Of a DNA stretch of 64,000 nt, positions 16,836 to 25,935 are shown one piece after another. The translations under genes were made by a program, and so were the position numbers. The number at the start of each line of letters is the position of its first letter. The first letter of the stretch is position 1. The notes beneath the pieces are model-generated. The model had not been told where the DNA came from, made no database searches, and saw nothing but the letters and a program-made list of their open reading frames with translations. Origin of the DNA: Amycolatopsis japonica (GTDB lineage Bacteria; Actinomycetota; Actinomycetes; Mycobacteriales; Pseudonocardiaceae); contig NZ_CP008953.1 in NCBI RefSeq assembly GCF_000732925.1, positions 8,425,001 through 8,489,000 of the forward strand, read 5' to 3'.

Positions 16836-17987
16836 TCAGGACCAGCTAGAGCCGCTGCTGCGCGAAGCGCCGTTCAGCCGGATCTTCGCCGCTTCGGCGC
16901 GCTCCCGTTCGGCGAGCTCGGCGTGCAGCTCGCGCAGGAGCGCGCGGTCGCGCTCGCTCAGGCTGGGGTCGTCGAGGTCGAGAGCGGGCAGCTCGACGAC
17001 CTCGTGCATGCTCGGCTTCCCCGTGGCGATCTCGCGGCCCTTTTCGGGGTCCTCCTTGAGCGCCTGACGAAGCTGCGCCACCTCGGCCGGGGTCAGGTCG
17101 GCCGTGCGCTCGGCACGGGTCTCCGCCCGCGACTTGCGCGGCGGCGCGGACTCCGTCGAGGACGAGGAAGACGTCGTCGCCGCGGGCGCCTGCTGCACGA
17201 TCGGCACCACCGGCGCGATCGGCTCGGCCGGTTCGTGGCTTCCGCTGCTCACCGGACGCAGCCCGTGCCTGCTCGGCTGCTCCTTGACCGGCTCGGGAGC
17301 CGGGGCGGGAGCGGGCGGCGGAGTCACCGGTTCGGACCGAAAGTCACTGGAGTGGGTACTCCCGGTGACCCAGACAGGACTCGCGGCCGAAGACGCGGCC
17401 TGGTGGTACGCGGACCGCGCGACGCCGGGGCCCGCGACCTCGACGACCGAACGGATGCCCGCGCGGCGAAGCGCGGTGTCCACGCGGAACGCGACCGCGG
17501 GCGGATTGCCCTCGGGCCCGATCTCGACCAGGACCACCCGCTGCGGCAGCGCGCCGGGCACGCTACCCGCCGGCGTGTTCCGCCACACCGCGTGCACCGA
17601 CCGGACGTCCGGCAGCACCTGCAGGGTGCGGTCGAGCGCCTCGGCGAGGCCGAATTCGGGCTGGTTCTCCCCGGTGAACCGGTGGGTGAGCACCGGCTCG
17701 TCCTCTTCGACGACCAGCAGATCGTTCGCCAGGGTGGCGTCGGACCGGCTCATCTCGAGGACGAGCGCGAGTTCACGCTGTTCGGAGGAGCTCACCGGGA
17801 TCTTCCCCGCGATCAGGGTGCCGGTGGTGAGCTCCACCGCTTCGTCGATGTGCGCACGCGCGATCAGCTCACGCGCTTCGGTCAAAGCACTGTCGTCGAT
17901 ACGACCCGCCAGGGCCAGTAACAGGTTGTGCAGGCGCAGGGGCACCGAGAACCCGTCCATGGGCGGGCCGTCGTGGACCTCCACCAT
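16836..17987 (-). CDS. Unknown protein, two-part, paralogue of next gene
   Basis: I do not recognise a named family. Residues 1 to about 215 form a globular part that aligns with the neighbouring protein at 18026-18658. Shared patterns are LLLALAGRIDDSAL against LLLRLAGRLPDQLL, LPDVRSVHAVWRN against RPDVGEVRQSWRH, and a later YH followed by a VxVG-type strand. About 85 residues of Pro/Ser/Ala-rich linker follow, then a charged helical tail (SLSERDRALLRELHAELAER). No signal peptide or membrane segment is seen, so it is probably cytoplasmic. The gene follows ridA and the 210-aa gene on the same strand. Confidence 0.7.
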   Translation of the reverse strand: MVEVHDGPPMDGFSVPLRLHNLLLALAGRIDDSALTEARELIARAHIDEAVELTTGTLIAGKIPVSSSEQRELALVLEMSRSDATLANDLLVVEEDEPVLTHRFTGENQPEFGLAEALDRTLQVLPDVRSVHAVWRNTPAGSVPGALPQRVVLVEIGPEGNPPAVAFRVDTALRRAGIRSVVEVAGPGVARSAYHQAASSAASPVWVTGSTHSSDFRSEPVTPPPAPAPAPEPVKEQPSRHGLRPVSSGSHEPAEPIAPVVPIVQQAPAATTSSSSSTESAPPRKSRAETRAERTADLTPAEVAQLRQALKEDPEKGREIATGKPSMHEVVELPALDLDDPSLSERDRALLRELHAELAERERAEAAKIRLNGASRSSGSSWS

Positions 17988-18025
17988 TGCTCTGCTCCCT
18001 CCCGGCTCGCCTGGTGGAGCGAGCG

Positions 18026-18658
18026 TTAAGCGGCGACCAGCCGACTTCCGGTGTCCACCGCGCCCACACAGACCAGCTCGGAGTTGGTGAGCGCGGTGCG
18101 GTGATAGCCGGTGAGGTCGATGCTCGGCGGGAGAACCTCGACGCCGGGCTCCTCGTCACCCAGCACGCGCAGGACGCGCTGCAGTTCACCGGTCAGCCTC
18201 GGCAGCCCGTTCGTCGCCGTGACCAGGAGGACTCGTTTCGCCCCACCCTCGCCGACCACACCGAGGTGTCGCCAGCTTTGCCGCACTTCACCCACATCCG
18301 GCCGTCCCCGCAACGTTGCGTGGATCAATACGGACACAGAGTCGACGGAGTTCACCCATTCGGGCGCACTCTGCGTGAATGTGTACCTGGTCTCGGTGAC
18401 GTCGTCTACCCCCAGGGTGGAACTCACCTGATGCCAGTCGGCTCCGTGGGGGATGAGCCCGGCGACTAGCAGGCGATACTCGGTTTGGTCCAGGTCGATC
18501 CTGTGCTTAAGCAAAGACCTGGGCAGGGTCCGCGCGAGCGTGCCCATCGCACCTTCGCCCAGCCAGTCACGGAACCGCCACAAGAGCTGGTCCGGCAGCC
18601 GTCCGGCCAGCCGGAGCAGGAGCTCGTGCGAGGACCGTTCGATGTCCGGGTCCATCAC
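18026..18658 (-). CDS. Unknown protein, paralogue of the 383-aa neighbour
   Basis: This 210-residue protein has no recognised domain. It begins with an amphipathic helical region (SSHELLLRLAGRLPDQLLWR), followed by an alpha/beta-looking half with KRVLLVTATNGLPRL. Its whole length matches the amino-terminal part of the 383-residue protein downstream, which suggests a tandem duplication with later addition of a tail. It overlaps the ridA stop by 4 bp (ATGA) and is therefore coupled to it. A link to RidA chemistry is possible but unproven. Confidence 0.7.
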   Translation of the reverse strand: MMDPDIERSSHELLLRLAGRLPDQLLWRFRDWLGEGAMGTLARTLPRSLLKHRIDLDQTEYRLLVAGLIPHGADWHQVSSTLGVDDVTETRYTFTQSAPEWVNSVDSVSVLIHATLRGRPDVGEVRQSWRHLGVVGEGGAKRVLLVTATNGLPRLTGELQRVLRVLGDEEPGVEVLPPSIDLTGYHRTALTNSELVCVGAVDTGSRLVAA

Positions 18659-19110
18659 TTCACCTCCACGATCAGTTCGATCTCGACCGGCGCCCCGATC
18701 GGCAGCTCGGCGACCCCGACGGCCGACCGGGCGTGGATGCCCGCCTCGCCGAAGATCTCGCCCAGCAGCTCGGACGCCCCGTTGATCACCGCGGGCTGGC
18801 CGGTGAAGCCCTCCGCGGACGCCACGAACCCGACGACCTTGACCACCCGCACGACGTTGTCGATGCCGGCGACCGAGTCGACCGCGGCGAGGGCGTTGAG
18901 GATCGACGTCCGCGCGTACTGCTTCGCCTCTTCGGGGCTGACCTCGGCGCCGACTTTGCCGGTCGCTTCGAGCTCACCCTTCACGAAGGGCAGCTGCCCG
19001 GCCGTGTAGACGTGCGAACCGGTGCGGACCGCGGGCACGTAGGCCGCCAGCGGGGCGGCGACGGCCGGCAGTTCGATGCCGAGCTCGGCGAGTCGATCGC
19101 TCCAGGTCAT
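18655..19110 (-). CDS. RidA-family protein (Rv3678c-like)
   Basis: This 151-residue protein of the RidA/YjgF fold has TGSHVYTAGQLPFVKG and a carboxy-terminal PIGAPVEIELIVEV. RidA proteins hydrolyse reactive enamines and imines formed by PLP enzymes. The archetypal Arg in the RidA carboxy region is not obvious, as in several divergent subfamilies, so deaminase activity is uncertain. It lies 12 bp after the DUF4177 gene and is coupled to the following unknown gene. Confidence 0.88.
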   Translation of the reverse strand: MTWSDRLAELGIELPAVAAPLAAYVPAVRTGSHVYTAGQLPFVKGELEATGKVGAEVSPEEAKQYARTSILNALAAVDSVAGIDNVVRVVKVVGFVASAEGFTGQPAVINGASELLGEIFGEAGIHARSAVGVAELPIGAPVEIELIVEVK

Positions 19111-19122
19111 GGCTTCAATCCC

Positions 19123-19284
19123 TCAGTTCTTCGCTCGTTTGAGGTAGGCGACGTGCTGCTCGCCGGTCGGGTTCGGGAGCACGGTGACGAGCTCCCAGCC
19201 GTCCTCGCCCCACTGGTCGAGGATCTGCTTGGTGGCGTGGATCAACAGGGGGACGGTCGCGTACTCCCACTTGGTGGCGCTCAT
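19123..19284 (-). CDS. Small DUF4177-like protein
   Basis: This 53-residue protein contains KWEYATVPLLIHATKQILDQ and then WGEDGWELVTVLPNPTGE, the DUF4177 pattern of a small beta-alpha-beta unit. Function is unknown. I chose the ATG at 19284, because the upstream extension to 19323 looks non-coding. It is the first gene of the ridA run and matches the small Rv3678A position. Confidence 0.75.
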   Translation of the reverse strand: MSATKWEYATVPLLIHATKQILDQWGEDGWELVTVLPNPTGEQHVAYLKRAKN

Positions 19285-19413
19285 GCCCGGGAGCGTAGCC
19301 AAACCGGCAAGGGCGCCCGACACACATGCGGAAAACCCTCTCGCGGACGGTTCGCCGATTTCCCGTCGATGTGGTTCACTTCACACCTACTCGGGAGTAG
19401 ATAGGACGCCGAC

Positions 19414-20358
19414 ATGCGGACGACGAAGTCCCTCGCCGCCACCTTCCTGGCCGCGGCCCTTGCCCTGATCTGCGCTTCCCCCGCGACCGCCGACGAGGAA
19501 CTCCCCGTCCCGTGGACGCTGGCCGCGGCACTGCCCGCGCAAGCGGCGAACCCCGGCGGCCCGCCACCCGGCGCGAACGACTTCGACTGCCGCCCGAGCG
19601 CGGCCCATCCGAATCCGGTGGTGCTCACCCACGGGCTCGGCGCCAACCAGACGGTGAACTGGCAGACGTTCGGCCCGCTTCTCAAGAACCAGGGGTACTG
19701 CGTCTTCTCTCTCACCTACGGCGTTCCCGGCGAACCGCTGCCGATCTACCAGCCCGGCGGGCTGCTGCCGATGGAGCAGAGCGCGAAGGAGCTTTCGGCG
19801 TTCATCGACAGGGTGCGCGGCGCGACCGGCGCGTCCAAGGTGGACATCCTCGGGCATTCCGAAGGCACGCTGATGCCTTCTTATTATGTGAAGTTCCTCG
19901 GCGGAGCGTCCAAAGTGGACAAGTACGTCAGCCTGACCCCGCTCTGGAACGGCACGACGCTGTTCGGTGCCTCGCATCTGTACGCGCTCGCGGGCGCGCT
20001 GGGGCTCGCGCCCGGCTTCAACGGCATCCTCGACCCGCTCTGCGGTTCGTGCCGCCAGTTCCTGCGCGGCTCGGAGTTCCTGACGAACCTGCGGTCGGGC
20101 AACGGCGTCTTCCAGCCGGGCGTGACCTACACGAACATCATGACCCGCTACGACGAGGCCGTCGTCCCGTACACGAGCGGGATGGGCACCGGCTCGAACG
20201 TGAAGAACATCGTGCTGCAGGACAGCTGCCTGCTCGACCTGGCCGAGCACGCCGGGGTCGCCGCCGATCGCAACGCCGCCGGGCACGTCCTCAACGCGCT
20301 GGACCCGGCGCACGCGAAGCCGGTCCCCTGCGTGCCCGCGACCCCCATCGGGAGCTGA
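19414..20358 (+). CDS. Secreted lipase/esterase, class 2 lipase-like
   Basis: The 314-residue protein has a Sec signal peptide (basic MRTTK, hydrophobic core, cleavage near SPATADEE). The alpha/beta-hydrolase segment includes VVLTHGLGANQTVNW and the nucleophile elbow ILGHSEGTL (Ser149). The sequence resembles extracellular triacylglycerol lipases of actinomycetes. Paired cysteines (DPLCGSCRQF and DSCLLDLAEHAG) suggest disulfides. It appears to be a single-gene unit inserted in the conserved ridA-ArsA block. Confidence 0.9.
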   Translation: MRTTKSLAATFLAAALALICASPATADEELPVPWTLAAALPAQAANPGGPPPGANDFDCRPSAAHPNPVVLTHGLGANQTVNWQTFGPLLKNQGYCVFSLTYGVPGEPLPIYQPGGLLPMEQSAKELSAFIDRVRGATGASKVDILGHSEGTLMPSYYVKFLGGASKVDKYVSLTPLWNGTTLFGASHLYALAGALGLAPGFNGILDPLCGSCRQFLRGSEFLTNLRSGNGVFQPGVTYTNIMTRYDEAVVPYTSGMGTGSNVKNIVLQDSCLLDLAEHAGVAADRNAAGHVLNALDPAHAKPVPCVPATPIGS

Positions 20359-20391
20359 CGGAAGCGCGTTCGGCACCGCTACGGTGGGCCC

Positions 20392-20640
20392 GTGGAGACC
20401 TGGCGCGTGGTCGCGACCGTCCTGCTCGCCGCGGCCGGGCTGCCGCTGGTGCTGGTCCTGATGGCCAAGGCGCGGGACCGCACGGGCCGCTCGGCGACGG
20501 TCGCGGTCACCGGCGCGGTCGCACTCGTGACCCTCCTGCTGCTTGGTGTGGTGATGCTCACGGTGCTGCCCGGCGTCCTGACCTGGTGCGTCGCAGGACT
20601 GGTCGTGGCCGCGCTCGGCGTCATGATGCTGGCGAGCTGA
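20392..20640 (+). CDS. Small membrane protein
   Basis: This 82-residue protein has three hydrophobic stretches (about 8-25, 36-55 and 58-80) and a short charged loop AKARDRTGRS. I do not recognise a family. GTG 20392 begins METWRVV. It lies 22 bp before the first ArsA-like ATPase and may be cotranscribed with it. Confidence 0.65.
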   Translation: METWRVVATVLLAAAGLPLVLVLMAKARDRTGRSATVAVTGAVALVTLLLLGVVMLTVLPGVLTWCVAGLVVAALGVMMLAS

Positions 20641-20662
20641 TCGCTCAATTAGGGTGGGACCG

Positions 20663-21667
20663 GTGAGCACACCCCTTGCCGGCTGGACCGACGAACTCGC
20701 GAGAGCCAGGCTGCATTTCGTCACCGGTAAGGGCGGGACGGGCAAGACCACGCTCGCCGCCTCGCTGGGCCTCGCGCTCGCCAAGGGCGGGCGCCGAGTG
20801 CTGCTGATCGAGGTCGAAGGCCGCCAGGGCATCGCCCAGCTCTTCGACACCGAGCCGCTCCCGTACGCCGAGCAGCGCATCGCGGCCGTCCCCGGCGGCG
20901 GCGAACTGCGCGCCCTGCACATCGACGTCGAGGCCGCGCTGCTCGAATACTTCGAGATGTTCTACAACCTCGGCTTCGCGGGGCGGACGCTGCGGCGGAT
21001 GGGCGCGATCGAGTTCGCGACCACGCTGGCGCCCGGCCTTCGCGACGTGCTGCTCACCGGCAAGATCAAGGAATGCGTCGGCCGCACCGAATCGGACGGC
21101 CGCCACACCTACGACGCCGTCGTCGTCGACTCGCCGCCCACCGGCCGGGTCGTGAAGTTCCTCGACGTCACCAAGGCCCTGACCGATCTCGCCAAGACCG
21201 GCCCGATCCGCGGCCAGGCCGACGGCGTCGTGCGGCTGCTGCACTCCGGTGAGACCGCGGTCCACCTGGTCACGCTGCTGGAAGAGATGCCGGTACGGGA
21301 GACCGTCGAAGCGGTCGCCGAACTCGACGGCGCCGACCTGCGTCCCGGTGCCGTGCTGGTGAACCGGGTGCGCCCGCCGCGGCTGCCCGCCCGCTCGGTG
21401 ACCGCCGCGGCCGACGGCCGTGTCGACGCCTCCCGCGTCCGCGCCGGGCTCGCGTCGGCCGGTCTCGACCTGCCCGAAAGCACCCTCGACGCGCTCGTCG
21501 AGGAAACCGTCGAGCACGCCGTGCGGGTCGCGGCCGAGCAGCGCGCCCGCGAACAGCTCTCCGAAGCGGACTTGCCGGGCCTCGAGCTGCCGGATCTGAC
21601 CGACGGCGTCGACGTCGCGGCGCTCTACGACCTCGCCGAAGCGCTGACCGAGCAGGGGGTGCGCTGA
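20663..21667 (+). CDS. ArsA/GET3-like ATPase, first of a pair (Rv3679-like)
   Basis: This 334-residue SIMIBI-class ATPase has the deviant Walker A FVTGKGGTGKTTLAASLG, including the signature lysine before the second glycine, and the switch region DAVVVDSPPTGRVVKFLDV. Mycobacterial homologues Rv3679/Rv3680 form a heterocomplex (BagA/BagB) that protects against reactive glycolytic metabolites; I infer a similar pair here. GTG 20663 is preferred; GTG 20654 is in frame. It overlaps the next gene by one base (TGATG). Confidence 0.88.
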   Translation: MSTPLAGWTDELARARLHFVTGKGGTGKTTLAASLGLALAKGGRRVLLIEVEGRQGIAQLFDTEPLPYAEQRIAAVPGGGELRALHIDVEAALLEYFEMFYNLGFAGRTLRRMGAIEFATTLAPGLRDVLLTGKIKECVGRTESDGRHTYDAVVVDSPPTGRVVKFLDVTKALTDLAKTGPIRGQADGVVRLLHSGETAVHLVTLLEEMPVRETVEAVAELDGADLRPGAVLVNRVRPPRLPARSVTAAADGRVDASRVRAGLASAGLDLPESTLDALVEETVEHAVRVAAEQRAREQLSEADLPGLELPDLTDGVDVAALYDLAEALTEQGVR

Positions 21668-22797
21668 TGTCGGACGTCTTGGAGGTCGACAAGCTGATCG
21701 ACGATCCGGAGAGCCGGGTCATCGTGTGCTGCGGTTCCGGCGGGGTCGGCAAGACGACCACCGCGGCGGCGCTCGCGTTGCGCGCGGCCGAACGGGGACG
21801 GCAGACGGTGGTGCTCACCATCGACCCGGCCCGGCGGCTGGCGCAGGCGCTCGGCCTGCGTGAGCTGGGCAATCACCCGAAGCAGGTGCAGGTCGAAGGC
21901 TTCGAGCCCAAGGGCGAGCTGTGGGCGATGATGCTCGACATGCGCCGCACGTTCGACGACATGGTGCGCGTCCACGCCGGCCCCGAACGCGCCGAGCAAC
22001 TGCTGCAGAACCCCTTCTACCAGACCATTTCCACGTCGTTCTCCGGCACGCAGGAGTACATGGCGATGGAGAAGCTGGGGCAGCTCGCGGCCACCGACGA
22101 GTGGGATCTGATCATCGTCGACACGCCGCCGAGCCGGTCCGCGCTGGACTTCCTCGACGCGCCGACGCGGCTTTCGAGCGCGCTCGACGGCCGGATGATC
22201 CGGCTGCTCACCGGACCGGCCAAGGCGGGCGGCTGGGGCCTGCGCAAGGTCGTCAACGCCGGGTTCTCGATGTTCGCGAAGGCCGTCTCGACGATCATCG
22301 GCGGCCAGCTGCTGACGGACGCTTCGGCGTTCATGCAGGCCTTCGACAGCATGTTCGGCGGTTTCCGCGAACGCGCGCGCAAGACTTCCGAGCTGCTGCG
22401 GTCCGGCGGCACTTCGTTCCTGGTGGTGGCCGCGCCTGAGCCAGACGCGCTGCGCGAAGCGTCCTATTTCGTGGAGCGGCTCTCGGAGGAGAGCATGCCG
22501 CTCGCGGGGCTGGTCGCGAACCGGACGCATCCGGTGCTCGCCCCGCTCTCCAGTGCCGAAGCGGTCGCGGCCGCCGAGCAGCTTGCGAAGGGCGAAACCA
22601 GCGCTCCGCTGGCCGAAGCCGTCCTTCGCCTGCACGCGGACCGGGTCGCGCTGGCCGATCGGGAGACGCGGCTGCTCGCCAGGTTCACGCGGGCGCATCC
22701 CGAGGTCCCGCTGGTGCGGGTGCCCGCGCTCCCCAGTGACGTGCACGATCTCGAAGGCCTGCGCGACATCGGAACCAGGCTCGCCACCCAGTCCTGA
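21667..22797 (+). CDS. ArsA/GET3-like ATPase, second of a pair (Rv3680-like)
   Basis: In this 376-residue ATPase the P-loop reads CCGSGGVGKTTTAAALALRA, so the deviant-Walker lysine found in the partner is replaced by Ser. Switch I/II segments include TIDPARRLAQALGL and IIVDTPPSRSALDFLDAP. The asymmetric P-loops suggest that the two chains have different roles in a heterodimer. The ATG overlaps the partner's TGA. A nested hairpin follows 5 bp after the stop. Confidence 0.88.
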   Translation: MSDVLEVDKLIDDPESRVIVCCGSGGVGKTTTAAALALRAAERGRQTVVLTIDPARRLAQALGLRELGNHPKQVQVEGFEPKGELWAMMLDMRRTFDDMVRVHAGPERAEQLLQNPFYQTISTSFSGTQEYMAMEKLGQLAATDEWDLIIVDTPPSRSALDFLDAPTRLSSALDGRMIRLLTGPAKAGGWGLRKVVNAGFSMFAKAVSTIIGGQLLTDASAFMQAFDSMFGGFRERARKTSELLRSGGTSFLVVAAPEPDALREASYFVERLSEESMPLAGLVANRTHPVLAPLSSAEAVAAAEQLAKGETSAPLAEAVLRLHADRVALADRETRLLARFTRAHPEVPLVRVPALPSDVHDLEGLRDIGTRLATQS

Positions 22798-22802
22798 GTC
22801 TC

Positions 22803-22851
22803 CGTGAAGGACCCCTTCCCTACCTTGGACTCAGGGAAGGGGCCTTTCACG
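22803..22851. repeat. Nested-palindrome intergenic hairpin (A-like)
   Basis: The 19-nt arms 22803-22821 and 22833-22851 have two mismatches. The left arm contains GAAGG-ACC-CCTTC. It lies between the convergent ArsA-like and whiB genes. Confidence 0.85.
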
Positions 22852-22861
22852 CCAACCTTGA

Positions 22862-23179
22862 TCACGAGACTCGGACGCGCACGTCTTCCTCTTCGTCGAT
22901 CCCGGTGAAACTGCGCTTCGCCGCTTCAAGCAGGTCCGCCCAGCTGGAAACGTCCGGCCGCCGCCGCAGCAGCGCCCGCCGTTCCCGTTCGGTCATACCT
23001 CCCCAGATGCCGAAGTTGATCCGGCCATCGAGCGCTTCGGCGAGGCATTCCGTCCTGACCGGGCAACCGAGGCAGACCGCCTTGGCCCGGTTCTGTTCCG
23101 CCCCCCGGACGAACAACCCGTCCGGATCGGTGTCGCGGCACGACGCATTGACTCGCCAGCTCGACTGGTTGGTTTCCAT
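22862..23179 (-). CDS. whiB4: WhiB-family Fe-S regulator (WhiB4-like)
   Basis: This 105-residue regulator has the four cluster cysteines Cys14, Cys36, Cys39 and Cys45 (C-x2-C-x5-C), the WhiB turn FGIWGGMTERERRAL, and a basic RRRP segment for DNA binding. WhiB4 in mycobacteria (Rv3681c) is a redox- and NO-responsive repressor of antioxidant genes. It lies divergent to ponA2, as in mycobacteria. The 350-bp intergenic region 23180-23529 holds both promoters and no further gene that I can support. Confidence 0.93.
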   Translation of the reverse strand: METNQSSWRVNASCRDTDPDGLFVRGAEQNRAKAVCLGCPVRTECLAEALDGRINFGIWGGMTERERRALLRRRPDVSSWADLLEAAKRSFTGIDEEEDVRVRVS

Positions 23180-23529
23180 ACCCCCAGCTCCCTACCCTGG
23201 TGTTCGACACACCACGGGGGGACGAAAAGCCTGCGCTCCTGCCCCCATGAGCGTGTCTCCCTGTGTGCTCACGTCGGTTGAGCCGACACCTCCCCGGTGC
23301 CGGTGCCTCCGTTCGGCCGAATGCGACTGCCGCTCGCACTCACCCGTCTGTCGGCTTTTTCATACGTGAGACGTTGACGGACTGTAAGGGCCCTCGGTTC
23401 CCTCCGCCAAGCCCTAGAATGCCTCCGACTACCGGCCGTCACCTCATGGGGTCGATTTCGTAACCGAATCCACACTTTCAGCTAGGTGACGTCACGGTGG
23501 GCTAACGGCATCCGCGTACCCTGGTCCGC

Positions 23530-25704
23530 GTGCGCAAAACGGACGGTCTGCTGAAGCTCATTGGCCTTTGTGTGCTCGCGGGGGTGCTGGTCGCGGGGAT
23601 GTTGTTCCCGGTGGCGGGTGCCGCGGGGGTGCTGTCGAACCAGGCGAGCGAGACCGTCGACAAGACATCTTCGGACCTAGCGGACATCCCGCCGCCGTTG
23701 GTGACGACGATCACGGACAACACCGGCAAGCAGATCGCGACGCTGTACAAGCAGTACCGCATCCCGACCACCGAGACCCAGATCAACGACGCCATGAAAT
23801 GGGCGCTGATCTCCGTCGAGGACAAGCGCTTCTACGAGCACAACGGCGTGGACTGGAAGGGCACGCTGCGCGCGGCGGTCAGCAACAGCACCGGCGGGGA
23901 CACGCAGGGCGCGTCGACGCTGACCCAGCAGTACGTCAAGAACTACTTGATCAACGTCGTCTACCGGGACGACAAGCCGGGCCAGAAGCGCGCACAGGAG
24001 CAGTCGGTCGCCCGGAAACTGAAGGAAGCCCGGATCGCGATCCAGCTGGAAACCAAGCTGAACAAGATGCAGATCCTGACCGGCTACCTGAACGTCGTCG
24101 AGTTCTCGCGTGAGATCTACGGCGTCGGCGCGGCCGCGAACGCGTACTTCAACACGCCCGTCGAGAAGCTCACGGTGCCGCAGGCGGCCTTGCTGGCCGG
24201 GCTGGTGAACAACCCGGCCGTCAACGACCCGTGGAAGAGCCCGGCGAAGGCGACCGAGCGGCGCAACCTGGTGCTGGACCGCATGGTCGACAACCAGAAG
24301 CTCGCGAAGGTGGACGCGGAACGGTTCAAGGCCGAGCCGCTCGGCGTGGTCGAAGGCGGCCCGCAGAAGCCCGCGTCGAACTGCGTCGGCGCCGGTACGG
24401 AGAACGGTTTCTTCTGCCAGTACGTCGAGGACTATCTCCTCAAATCCGGGATGACGAAGGACGATCTCTACACCGGCGGCTACCGGATCCAGACCACTTT
24501 GGACGAACGGGCGAACCACGAGGCCAAGATGTCGGCCGAGGCCCAGGTCAAGAAGACGCAGGACAACGTCGCGAACACGCTTTCCCTGGTGAAACCGGGC
24601 AAACAGCGACACGAGGTCGTCGCGCTGGCGGCGAACCGTGACTACGGATTGCACGAAGACCAGGGACAGACGACGTTCGCGTTGCCTTCCGGCGTCTACA
24701 ACACCGGTGGCGCGGGGTCCGCGTACAAGACCTTCACCGCGGCCGCGGCTTTGGAAGCCGGTGTGGCCGGGATCAACAGCTCACTCCCGGTGCCCGATCT
24801 CTACACCTCACACGTGTTCGCCGGTGGCCCGAAGCGGTGTCCCGTGGCCCCCCGGCCCCCCGCGGGCCCAGGAGGCAACTGGTACTGCGTCGGCAATGCG
24901 GGCGACTACAACCCGGCCGGTGGGGCCATGTCGCTGCAGCAGGCGCTGGCAACCTCCCCGAACACGGCGTTCGTGGCCCTCGAGGACAGGATCGGGAACA
25001 CGGGGCCGATCGTGGAGATGGCCCGCAAACTCGGCATGCGGGACACCATGGCGAGCAACCTCGGCGGTGGCGCCGTGGATCCGAAGTCCGACAACCCCGG
25101 TGCCAACGCCAGTCAGCTTCAGGCCTTCGGCCCGCGGCCCGGCTGGGCCGGAAACGCCTCGTTCACCCTCGGCCCGGCTCCGCTGAGCGGACTGGAACTG
25201 GCGAACGTCGGCGCCACGATCATGAGCGGCGGCGTCTGGTGCCCGCCGACCCCGCTGTCCGGCGTCACCGACCGGGACGGAAAGCCGGTGCCCGTCAAGG
25301 AAGCCGCCTGCGAGCAGGTGGTGCCCGAAGGTCTCGCCAACACCCTCGCGGTCGGCATGAGCAGGGACAGCCAGCCCGGTGGGACGTCGTTCGGCGCCGC
25401 GAACGGTGTCGGCTGGAACCGGCCGGTGATGGGCAAGACCGGGACGACGCAGAGCAACGGCTCGGGGACTTACCTCGGCGCCACCCCGCAGCTCGCGGGC
25501 GCGGCGATGGTGTTCCGTCCGAAGGGTGGAAACGGCGGCCTCTGCTACCTCGGCCCGGGTAATGTGACCACCCGCTGCGAAAACATGTGGGGCGGCAAGA
25601 CGCCGGCGCAGACGTGGTTCGGGGCGATGTCGAAGATCCTCGCCGGCCAGGAACCGCTGCCGTTGCCGGCTCCGGACCCCAAGTACATGGGCGGCGGACG
25701 CTGA
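23530..25704 (+). CDS. ponA2: Class A penicillin-binding protein PonA2-like
   Basis: This 724-residue bifunctional peptidoglycan synthase has an amino-terminal membrane anchor (about 7-33). The GT51 transglycosylase has catalytic Glu97 in SVEDKRFYEHNGVDW. The transpeptidase has Ser397 in GSAYK (SxxK), SPN at 476-478 and KTGTT at 636-640. The protein ends in a Pro-rich tail. The M. tuberculosis PonA2 has a carboxy-terminal PASTA domain, which is absent here. The start is GTG 23530. Confidence 0.95.
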   Translation: MRKTDGLLKLIGLCVLAGVLVAGMLFPVAGAAGVLSNQASETVDKTSSDLADIPPPLVTTITDNTGKQIATLYKQYRIPTTETQINDAMKWALISVEDKRFYEHNGVDWKGTLRAAVSNSTGGDTQGASTLTQQYVKNYLINVVYRDDKPGQKRAQEQSVARKLKEARIAIQLETKLNKMQILTGYLNVVEFSREIYGVGAAANAYFNTPVEKLTVPQAALLAGLVNNPAVNDPWKSPAKATERRNLVLDRMVDNQKLAKVDAERFKAEPLGVVEGGPQKPASNCVGAGTENGFFCQYVEDYLLKSGMTKDDLYTGGYRIQTTLDERANHEAKMSAEAQVKKTQDNVANTLSLVKPGKQRHEVVALAANRDYGLHEDQGQTTFALPSGVYNTGGAGSAYKTFTAAAALEAGVAGINSSLPVPDLYTSHVFAGGPKRCPVAPRPPAGPGGNWYCVGNAGDYNPAGGAMSLQQALATSPNTAFVALEDRIGNTGPIVEMARKLGMRDTMASNLGGGAVDPKSDNPGANASQLQAFGPRPGWAGNASFTLGPAPLSGLELANVGATIMSGGVWCPPTPLSGVTDRDGKPVPVKEAACEQVVPEGLANTLAVGMSRDSQPGGTSFGAANGVGWNRPVMGKTGTTQSNGSGTYLGATPQLAGAAMVFRPKGGNGGLCYLGPGNVTTRCENMWGGKTPAQTWFGAMSKILAGQEPLPLPAPDPKYMGGGR

Positions 25705-25747
25705 CCGACAAGGGCGGCATTCACCAGCGCAAATCACGATGTGTCAC

Positions 25748-25768
25748 GTCACTCTAACTTTGAGTGAC
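25748..25768. promoter_or_regulatory. Inverted repeat between ponA2 and phosphoesterase gene
   Basis: GTCACTC (25748-25754) and GAGTGAC (25762-25768) form a 7-bp inverted repeat with a 7-nt AT-rich centre, 168 bp before the next start. It may be an operator. No T-rich tract follows. Confidence 0.4.
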
Positions 25769-25935
25769 CGCCTGGCGGCCTAACGGGGAACAGCGGTCGA
25801 CGAGACCATGTCGGTTGATCGCGACACTCCGCGCCGACCACGGAAGGTGAAGAAAAGAGGCCATTCCAGCGATTTACCGAGATCGCCGGAATGGGGGCGA
25901 ACGATCACCACCGGAGAGCACGTAAACTGGACATT

